The position numbers were made by a program, and so were the translations under genes. From an uncultured Collinsella sp. (lineage in GTDB: Bacteria > Actinomycetota > Coriobacteriia > Coriobacteriales > Coriobacteriaceae), in the NCBI GenBank assembly GCA_934654605.1, contig CAKUGH010000039.1:1-14540 (forward strand): 14,540 nucleotides of DNA. The letters run 5' to 3'. The notes beneath the pieces were generated by a model. It did no database searches, was not told the origin of the DNA, and saw only the letters and a program-made list of their open reading frames with translations. Below, in pieces: positions 6,781-13,119 of this stretch. Numbering within the stretch: the first letter of the stretch is position 1; each line of letters begins with the position of its first letter.

Positions 6781-9516
6781 CTATTCGTCCTCCAGGATCA
6801 TCCCCGCGATCGTCGCGCGGCCCTTGGCGTCACCCATTTTGACGTGGAGCATATGGTGCACGTAGGAAATCTCGGATACGGGAATCTCGACACGATAGCG
6901 CCTCGTCATGTCGACGAACGCCTCCCTGAACCACCCGATGAAGTCGGCATGCTCGCGCTCGAACTCTTCGGTATCGGGCGCCGTATCCACAAAATTCTTG
7001 GTGACCAGGCGCTCGATCAGACCGCAGAGATGCACGTAGACACCGATCCTGCGGCGTGCATCGATCTCCTCGCCCGAAAGCTCGGCCAGCCTCTTCACGG
7101 CCCGGTCGGCCTCGATATAGAGCATCTCGGGGTTGAGGATCGTGATCGACTCGATAACGCTCTTGAGCGTGAGGTTGCGAAGCAGGTTCGAATGGAACTC
7201 CGCGACCCCCTCGGGATCGACGAGCGGGAAAAGCGCCCGATCGAGCGCATCGGAACTTCCCTGGTACAGAATGTCCTCGAGCCCGACGAAAGGAACGGAG
7301 GCGACACCGGGATCCATTGTCCCCACGATCGCCTTGACCCGGTATCCGTCGAACAGGGGCGCAGCGTCGCCCTTTTGCGCCAAATTCGAATAGTCGCACG
7401 TGATGAGCTGGACGTTCGGCCTTCCCGGCAGGCTGTTCTGAACGATGCCGCGAATCTTGTCCGCCGCGTCGATCCCCGACTCCGAGCAAAACGCGACGGC
7501 ATCGTTCTCGCGCGAACCGCGCACGATGCTGTAGCCCGGGGCGCACACTTCGGCGGCACGGTCGAGCACGCCGGAAAGATCTGCATGGGCGATGAGCGCG
7601 CTGCCCACCTCGAGGGCAAGCCCCGTCGACACGTTGTTGACGATATGAATGTCGCAGGCGGTAAGCCCGCTAATGGCATCGTTGATTTTCTCCAACGAGC
7701 CCATATCGACCAGAATCGCCATGGATTTACAATGGGCGTAGCGTTCGAGCAGCCGCGACAGCTGCCCTACGATCTCGGTGACATCTTGGTCGTACGTCAT
7801 GTCGATCGCCTCGAACACGTGCGTCCGCAGGATGCGGTCGGCAGCATCGGCGATACTCGTGGCGGTCGAGTAGCCATGGCAGACGATTACGCCCAGATAG
7901 TCCCTCGGTCCGCCCGTCGCGCGCAGCGCGTCCCCCACCTCGATGAACAGGATCAGCTGCGAAAGGTCATCGAGCTCCATGCCGAGGGCGATCTTGGTCT
8001 TGGTTGCGACCTGTTCGACGACCGTCGCCGTGCCCGGCTGATTCTTGGCAAGCAGGCCGAGCGCACGCTTGATGCGCCCCGCGTTGAGCTGCCGCCATTT
8101 GGTGAGGTTGACCCCACCCCATAGCTGCATGAAGAGCGACTGCGCGATCGAGCGCGTTATCTTTCGCGTTAGCTCGATACCGTATGCACGGTTAACCTCC
8201 TCGACCACCGGCCCCAGCAGCTGCTCATATGAGCCGATACGGGGATTGGCGCTCTGATTCTCAAAGTTCATGTAGTCATCGTAGGCGTGCACCGATATAG
8301 TCGCACCGGTGAAGAACTCCGTGAAGCTGATATCCACCGCATCGAGTGCATCGACCGGGTCGATGATCTTCTGGAAGAGCCTGATTACGCGAGCCGAGGG
8401 ATCGTTGACGTCCTTGTCGCCGCTGATGATCTGGTCATCATCGGGCTCGGGCTCCGCATGGCCAATCACGCTCGACGGCAGATTGTATGTCTGGATGGTG
8501 AGAATCTCGCTGTCGCGGTTGAGATAGGCGCTGGCGCAACAGTTGGTAATGCACGCGCGAAGGCCGTCGATGTTGTCCTTGAAATCGGCGTTGACGAGCG
8601 CCCTCAGGGCACCGCGGCTCATCGCGATATCGGCGCCCACCCGGCGACCCTCGACGCGAAGATAATGCATGACGAGCGACGTCCGCTCCTCGATGCCGCG
8701 CTCCGCGAGGCGAGGAAGGTTCACCAGGATCGGCACGTATCGCGCGATGGCGCGCACGACCTCGCTATCGGACGGACGATTGGTGGACAGGAGAAAGCGC
8801 GGCGGTTGGACATCGGCCCGGTCGCCGTCATCCCCGCTCCCGATACGCTGGAGAATCTGCTCGCGGACCGCCGGGCTCACATGGTCGAAGCAGCTGAGAT
8901 AGATCACGCCGCTCCGAGCCTCCGCCACAGCACCACCGTGACCGCCATCACCGAAGACGGCGCGTTCGAGATCGGCATCGCGCCCCTCATAGCACGCGCA
9001 ATCGACGTGGACATAGCGGGCGCCTTGGGGCAGGGCACCGCTGTTGACGCCGTATTCGAACGTCAGCTCGCTCATAAGTCGCTTTCCGGTACCGTGCTCA
9101 CCGACCAACAGCGCCGGAAGCCCATGTGGCGGGTAGCGGATCGCGCTTTTGAGATGGTCGATGCACGTCCCATAGCTCAACTCGAACCCGATCGCCTTGT
9201 CGAAATCGTGGGCCTCGTCCATTCCGACAGTCTCGAGCAGCTCTTGCATCGTGGCGAACTCGAACTTATCGAACTTGCGCCGAAAAAAGCGCTCCGCCGC
9301 ATGGCGATGGAGAAAGATTACGGGGCGCGCGTTCACCTTGATGGCCAGCCCCTGCCGCACCAGCTCATTGAGATACTGACTGGCAAGGCTACGGCTCACA
9401 TGGCATTCGGAGGCGATGTTCGCCGTCGTAAAGGTACGGATGTTGTCCGCATCGAGATCCCGCGTAAGCCTGTCAAGCCTCTCGAGCACTTCCGCCTTGG
9501 TGTCGTATGAAATCAT
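6781..9516 (-). CDS. LevR-type PTS-dependent transcriptional regulator with degenerate AAA+ domain
   Basis: The 911-residue protein has the LevR/ManR layout: N-terminal winged helix-turn-helix (about 24-75), AAA+ domain (about 110-345), PRD1-like region (about 375-490), EIIA-Man-like domain with GVIVCHGYSTATS and His547 (540-620), degenerate EIIB-Gat-like domain with FCSESG at Cys677 and AIVGTMDPG (660-750), and PRD2 with YVHLCGLIERL and His829 (780-890). HPr and PTS EIIB would control it by phosphorylation. Walker A is intact (GEHGTGKR, 139-146). The GAFTGA sigma-54 contact loop is not recognisable (FGDGGHGGAV at 188-197), and Walker B reads VIYLSCFDHV instead of the ILFLDE type. The ATG at 9516 has GGAGG 7 nt upstream; an upstream in-frame start at 9579 lacks one. 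It lies directly upstream of the PTS operon, its likely target. Confidence 0.88.
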   Translation of the reverse strand: MISYDTKAEVLERLDRLTRDLDADNIRTFTTANIASECHVSRSLASQYLNELVRQGLAIKVNARPVIFLHRHAAERFFRRKFDKFEFATMQELLETVGMDEAHDFDKAIGFELSYGTCIDHLKSAIRYPPHGLPALLVGEHGTGKRLMSELTFEYGVNSGALPQGARYVHVDCACYEGRDADLERAVFGDGGHGGAVAEARSGVIYLSCFDHVSPAVREQILQRIGSGDDGDRADVQPPRFLLSTNRPSDSEVVRAIARYVPILVNLPRLAERGIEERTSLVMHYLRVEGRRVGADIAMSRGALRALVNADFKDNIDGLRACITNCCASAYLNRDSEILTIQTYNLPSSVIGHAEPEPDDDQIISGDKDVNDPSARVIRLFQKIIDPVDALDAVDISFTEFFTGATISVHAYDDYMNFENQSANPRIGSYEQLLGPVVEEVNRAYGIELTRKITRSIAQSLFMQLWGGVNLTKWRQLNAGRIKRALGLLAKNQPGTATVVEQVATKTKIALGMELDDLSQLILFIEVGDALRATGGPRDYLGVIVCHGYSTATSIADAADRILRTHVFEAIDMTYDQDVTEIVGQLSRLLERYAHCKSMAILVDMGSLEKINDAISGLTACDIHIVNNVSTGLALEVGSALIAHADLSGVLDRAAEVCAPGYSIVRGSRENDAVAFCSESGIDAADKIRGIVQNSLPGRPNVQLITCDYSNLAQKGDAAPLFDGYRVKAIVGTMDPGVASVPFVGLEDILYQGSSDALDRALFPLVDPEGVAEFHSNLLRNLTLKSVIESITILNPEMLYIEADRAVKRLAELSGEEIDARRRIGVYVHLCGLIERLVTKNFVDTAPDTEEFEREHADFIGWFREAFVDMTRRYRVEIPVSEISYVHHMLHVKMGDAKGRATIAGMILEDE

Positions 9517-9549
9517 GCCAAACCTCCGTGAGCCGTTCGGATGTCCACG

Positions 9550-9611
9550 ATTGTAGCCAAGGCGGCGGCTTGTCGACACAATTTAATCTGTAACAGCCCA
9601 ACAGAGTCGAC
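9550..9611 (-). promoter_or_regulatory. Candidate promoter and operator of the LevR-type regulator gene
   Basis: On the - strand a good -10 hexamer, TACAAT (9555-9550), lies 34 bp before the ATG. The palindrome TGTCGACA (9571-9578) ends 15 nt upstream of it and covers the -35 position; TCGACA inside it is a 5/6 match to TTGACA. A second GTCGAC is at 9606-9611, just beyond the stop of the kinase gene. The palindrome-to-hexamer spacing is identical to that in front of the PTS operon. Confidence 0.55.
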
Positions 9612-9631
9612 AGACGGTCGTTCACGGTGCG

Positions 9632-10375
9632 CTATTGCACGCGACTCACCGAACCACGCGCATCGAGCGCGAGCTCGATGTCTGCGGGAACATGGGAGTC
9701 GAGAACCAGCCGAACATTCCTTCCGTCACTCATCTCGTACCAAGCCTCCGCCTCCAAACGCGTCGCGCCACCAATCACCTTGCGGTGGATGAGGCGGTTA
9801 CGGAGCATCTGCTCATCCGCGGAAAGAAAGACCGTCTGATCCGCCATTGCGGCGAGATCCCGCCATCGGGGCTCGTCGAGGAGAAGATAATTGCCCTCGA
9901 TGAGGACGATTTCACCCGTGATATTGATCACACCTGGAACCACGTCGTGGAGCTCTCGCGAATAGGCCGGCCACGGAGAAGGCACCACATGGCGGAGGTC
10001 GGAAATTGAATGGGATAACGCCTCGACATCAAACGTGAACGGCGCACCCTTACGAGATCGCAGCGTTTTGCGCTCTCCATCTTCAACAACAACATGGCTG
10101 TCGAGATAGGCATTGGAGTAATGGAACCCATCCATTCCAATTGCTTGAACCCTGGGCATATCGGACATCGTCGAGGCGAGCCTTTCCAAGAAAAGGGCAA
10201 GCGTCGTCTTTCCCGTACCGGGCGGCGCGGCAAGCAGTATGACGATGCGCCCCTGCGAGTTCGACTCACGCAGCCTCGCCCATTCAGTCAACAACGGCTT
10301 GAAAACGTCCTCAACATCGCAATCGCGAAAGGACGCATCGTACGTCAGTCCGTTTACTTCAAGCTCGAGCTTCAT
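9632..10375 (-). CDS. P-loop sugar/nucleoside kinase (YggC/FrcK-like, uridine kinase/pantothenate kinase fold)
   Basis: The 247-residue ATP-dependent kinase has Walker A AAPPGTGKTT (49-58), the substrate-site motif GMDGFHYSN (80-88), RKGAPFTFD (108-116), YSRELHDVVPG (138-148) and the Walker B-like strand IVLIEGNYLLLD (156-167). This set defines the nucleoside/nucleotide kinase-like family that includes E. coli YggC and a rhizobial fructose kinase, FrcK. The real substrate could be a sugar or a nucleoside and cannot be decided here. The ATG at 10375 has a modest AAGGGG site 9 nt upstream. It lies 27 bp behind kdpE and may be co-transcribed with it, although its function fits better with the sugar locus downstream. 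Confidence 0.75.
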   Translation of the reverse strand: MKLELEVNGLTYDASFRDCDVEDVFKPLLTEWARLRESNSQGRIVILLAAPPGTGKTTLALFLERLASTMSDMPRVQAIGMDGFHYSNAYLDSHVVVEDGERKTLRSRKGAPFTFDVEALSHSISDLRHVVPSPWPAYSRELHDVVPGVINITGEIVLIEGNYLLLDEPRWRDLAAMADQTVFLSADEQMLRNRLIHRKVIGGATRLEAEAWYEMSDGRNVRLVLDSHVPADIELALDARGSVSRVQ

Positions 10376-10402
10376 GCCCTTATACCCCTTACTCCCGCCC
10401 CG

Positions 10403-11116
10403 TTACGGCTGCGTCACTAGGCGGTAGCCGATGCCTACGTGGGTTTGGATGTAGCGCGGGTGCGCGGGGTCGGACTCGATCTTCTTACGCAACGTGCCCA
10501 TAAAGACACGCAGGCTCGCCAGGTCACTCTTGGTCGCCGTGCCCCAAATCTCGTGCAGGATAAACTGGTGCGTCAGTACCTTGTCGGCGTTATGCGCCAG
10601 CAGGCACAGGAGCTTGTACTCGATCGGCGTCAGGTGCAGCTCCTCGCCGTCCATCGTGGCGATGCCGGCGTCAAAGTCGATATGCAGCTCACCGGTATCG
10701 AATGTGCCCTTGGAGCTCACACCGCCGGTCTGCGTATACGAAAGGCGCCTGAGCGTCGTGCGGATGCGCGCCAACAACTCCTCGACCGAAAACGGCTTGG
10801 TCAGGTAGTCGTCGGCACCGGCATCGAGCGCGCGGATCTTGTCCGCGTCCTCGCTGCGTGCCGAAACCACGATGATCGGCATGCCCGACCACGAACGCAC
10901 CGACTCCACCACCTTGACGCCATCCATATCGGGCAGGCCCAGGTCGAGCAGTACAATGCTCGGCGCCTGCGACGACGCAGCGGCAATGGCGGCGTGTCCG
11001 GTCTCCACGGCCATATGACGCAGGCCGTGCGCCTCGAGTGCGGCTACGATTAAGTTGCGGACGGCGGGGTCGTCCTCAACGACCAAGATCAGCGGTTTCA
11101 CGGCAGAGTTCGGCAC
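10403..11116 (-). CDS. kdpE: KdpE-type response regulator
   Basis: The 237-residue OmpR/PhoB-family regulator has an N-terminal receiver domain with acidic pocket VVEDD (12-16), phospho-acceptor Asp58 in LLDLGLPDMDG and Lys107 in TKPFS. Its C-terminal winged helix contains LTPIEYKLLCLL and ends in HPRYIQTHVGIGYRL, which is very KdpE-like. In known systems phospho-KdpE activates potassium-uptake genes under potassium limitation. I choose the GTG at 11116, four bases after the kdpD stop, because AAGGAG lies 7 nt upstream and the protein then starts directly before the receiver domain. Longer starts (11197, 11143) would overlap kdpD and add an unrelated leader. It is tightly coupled to kdpD. Confidence 0.9.
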   Translation of the reverse strand: MPNSAVKPLILVVEDDPAVRNLIVAALEAHGLRHMAVETGHAAIAAASSQAPSIVLLDLGLPDMDGVKVVESVRSWSGMPIIVVSARSEDADKIRALDAGADDYLTKPFSVEELLARIRTTLRRLSYTQTGGVSSKGTFDTGELHIDFDAGIATMDGEELHLTPIEYKLLCLLAHNADKVLTHQFILHEIWGTATKSDLASLRVFMGTLRKKIESDPAHPRYIQTHVGIGYRLVTQP

Positions 11117-11120
11117 AGCG

Positions 11121-12752
11121 CTACTCCTTATCAAACGAAACATCGGCGGCAGGAAGTTCAATCGCAAAGACCGAGCCGTGCGGGTCCGCCGCGGCAACCT
11201 CTATGCTACCGCCATGCGCCAGCGCAATGGAGCGGCAGAGCGAAAGTCCCAGGCCCACGCTGCGATGGCTGTCGGCCAAGCCATGGTTGGCGGTGTAGAA
11301 CGACTCAAAGATGCGGCCGCGGTCCTCGGGCGCAATGCCAGGGCCGTCATCGGCGACCGAGCACGTCACGCGCCCCTCGTCGACACCAATCGAAATCACG
11401 ATATGCGAGCCCGCCGGCGTATACGTGATGGCGTTGTTCACCAGGTTCACCACAAGCTGCACCATCAGGCGCGCATCGACGTTGACGAGCGCCGGCTCGT
11501 CGCCCGCCACCACCTTAAGGTCGTGCTCGCGCACGGACGGGCTCACGTGGCGTAGCGCCTCCTCCACGATATCGTCCATGAGCTCCAGCGTGGTCGACAG
11601 ATGCATGCCGCCGCCCTCGAGCTTGGTAATGGCAAGCAAGTTCTCGACGGTGGCGTTGAGCCACAGCGCATCCGAGCGAATGGACAGCAGCATGTTGCGA
11701 CGCGTCTGGGCGTCAAGCACCGCCGTGCCGGTTGAGCCCTGGTCGAGCAGCACGTCAGCATTGCCCGAGATGCTCGTGAGCGGCGTGCGCAAATCGTGCG
11801 AGATGGAGCGCAGCAGGTTGGCACGCAGCTGCTCGTTTTTGGCGAGCACCGCTGCCTCCTCGCGTGCCTCCATGGCGCGGGCGCGATCGAGCGCGAGCTC
11901 GCCTTCGCTCACGATGGCGTCGGCCAGCATCCGTTCCTCGTGCGTCAGCACATCGGGCTCGGCAACGACAGCCAGCACGCCCACCACCGAGGCGGGGTCA
12001 CTCGAGCGCACGATGCTGTCGCCCGAGCGCACCGTCAGGTAGATGCCATAGAACGCCGAACCGCCAAACGTGGCGTCGAGCGGCGTTCCCACGTAGGCCG
12101 AAGCCGAGAGCAGCGGCGGCATCTGGGGCGCCAGATGGTGCACCGGCGCGGCATCGCCCACCGCCGTATAGGTCGCGCGCGGCAGCAGGTCATCATCCTC
12201 GGTATCGGCGCTGTACCACACGACCGGGCAGCCCGAAAGGCGCGCCAGCTGCGTGGCCATGGCGTGCACGATCTGCTGTTGATCGGCACAGCGCTGCAGC
12301 ATGCGATTGGTCTCGAGCACCATCTGCGTGCGACGGTCGCTGGCCGCGGCCTGCGCCAGCGCACGGCGCAGCGCCAGGGAGATGGAGCTCGACACGAGCG
12401 AGACCAAAAACATGATTACGAACATGCCGGGATAGATGCGGTCGATAAACGTCAGCGAATACCGGGGGTCGATAAACAAAAAGTTGTAGAGCGCCACGGC
12501 GGCGGCAGACGTGAGCAAGCAGTACAGGCGGCTCCAGGTAAAAAACGCGCACAGCTGCACGGCAAGCACGTAGACGATCATAATGCTAGGGGCAATTCCG
12601 GGGTAGTCGAGCAGCGCGCCGATAACCGTCGCCGCCAGCAACAACCCCGCCGAGACGCCAAGATCGTACAGGGGACCGCGCCGCGTCAGCGTCGTGCGTC
12701 GCCACCAAAAGTTCTCGGCAAGATCGCCGTCCGCGCGGGCGTCCATCGGCAC
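11121..12752 (-). CDS. kdpD: KdpD-type sensor histidine kinase lacking the N-terminal KdpD/Usp domains
   Basis: The 543-residue membrane kinase has four closely spaced spans (about 29-48, 56-71, 75-94, 107-128; a DUF4118-type module), a GAF-like region (about 150-290) and a dimerisation/phosphoacceptor helix with His319 in SISHDLRTPLTSISG. The catalytic domain has N-box NLVNNAITYTP (436-446), G1 ADDGPGI (467-473) and G2 VGLGLSL (499-505). E. coli KdpD is about 894 residues. The roughly 390-residue N-terminal part with its Walker motif and Usp domain is absent, and the short N-terminus has no trace of it. The start is GTG at 12752, with GGAGG 6 nt upstream; an ATG at 12746 is the alternative. 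It is four bases ahead of kdpE and behind a terminator-like palindrome. Confidence 0.88.
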   Translation of the reverse strand: MPMDARADGDLAENFWWRRTTLTRRGPLYDLGVSAGLLLAATVIGALLDYPGIAPSIMIVYVLAVQLCAFFTWSRLYCLLTSAAAVALYNFLFIDPRYSLTFIDRIYPGMFVIMFLVSLVSSSISLALRRALAQAAASDRRTQMVLETNRMLQRCADQQQIVHAMATQLARLSGCPVVWYSADTEDDDLLPRATYTAVGDAAPVHHLAPQMPPLLSASAYVGTPLDATFGGSAFYGIYLTVRSGDSIVRSSDPASVVGVLAVVAEPDVLTHEERMLADAIVSEGELALDRARAMEAREEAAVLAKNEQLRANLLRSISHDLRTPLTSISGNADVLLDQGSTGTAVLDAQTRRNMLLSIRSDALWLNATVENLLAITKLEGGGMHLSTTLELMDDIVEEALRHVSPSVREHDLKVVAGDEPALVNVDARLMVQLVVNLVNNAITYTPAGSHIVISIGVDEGRVTCSVADDGPGIAPEDRGRIFESFYTANHGLADSHRSVGLGLSLCRSIALAHGGSIEVAAADPHGSVFAIELPAADVSFDKE

Positions 12753-12774
12753 CGTACCCCTCCCTCAAGAACAA

Positions 12775-12828
12775 AAACCACCACGAAGGGGCCAGGCACC
12801 TTTGTGGTGGTTTCCCTTGTGGTGGTTC
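12775..12828. repeat. Palindrome with GGTGCC-like core plus a partial third arm; probable terminator upstream of kdpD
   Basis: Arms 12775-12789 and 12799-12813 pair with one G-U, around a GCCAGGC core (12791-12797). A second copy of the right arm follows immediately: 12799-12813 and 12814-12828 are 15-bp direct repeats differing at two positions. On the - strand the stem ends in five T residues, fitting a Rho-independent terminator for the small membrane-protein gene. The kdpD ribosome site lies about 8 nt further on. The sequence style resembles dispersed intergenic repeats. Confidence 0.65.
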
Positions 12829-12858
12829 TAAGTGTAAAGCCTTTACTACCGGCAGTCG

Positions 12859-13053
12859 CTAGACAAACAGCACGTGCGCGAGCAAGGCGCAAACGCACGC
12901 CGCGGCAAATACCAGCGCCACGACCGAGATCACGCGATCGGCCATGTCCATGTTGGCTCGGTTCGTGAAGAACTGGTCCTCGGCGGCGTCGATACCCACC
13001 TCGTGCATAAGCTCCGTCGCAATCTCGCGGCCGTCGAGCGCTTTTGCGTCCAT
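12859..13053 (-). CDS. Small single-span membrane protein of unknown function
   Basis: The 64-residue product has a charged N-terminal half (MDAKALDGREIATELMHE...) and one strongly hydrophobic C-terminal segment (about 41-64, starting VISVVALVFAAACVC). The C-terminus ends within the membrane segment, suggesting a tail-anchored topology. The ATG at 13053 has GGGAGG with a 5-nt gap, which is why it is preferred over the in-frame ATG at 13083. It lies 66 bp behind the KUP gene and ahead of kdpD on the same strand. I do not recognise a family. By position it could be an accessory subunit of KUP or of the sensor kinase, in the way that KdpF is a tiny subunit of the Kdp pump; this is inference. Confidence 0.7.
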   Translation of the reverse strand: MDAKALDGREIATELMHEVGIDAAEDQFFTNRANMDMADRVISVVALVFAAACVCALLAHVLFV

Positions 13054-13119
13054 GGTTTCCTCCCGGGCCTTAAGCCCTGTCATTCCAACTTATCTTTCGC
13101 AGCCAAAACTCAACAGGCG

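Noticed and set aside
6697..9510. Long open frames on the + strand opposite the LevR-type gene (6697-8124 and 8287-9510)
   Set aside because: They are antisense to a gene with clear domains, have no family motifs and no good ribosome sites, and are expected in GC-rich coding DNA.
1421..11388. GTCGAC(A) hexamers inside coding regions (for example near 1427, 7625 and 11384)
   Set aside because: The 6-mer is expected several times in DNA of this composition; only the full TGTCGACA palindrome in intergenic, promoter-like positions was kept as a candidate operator.
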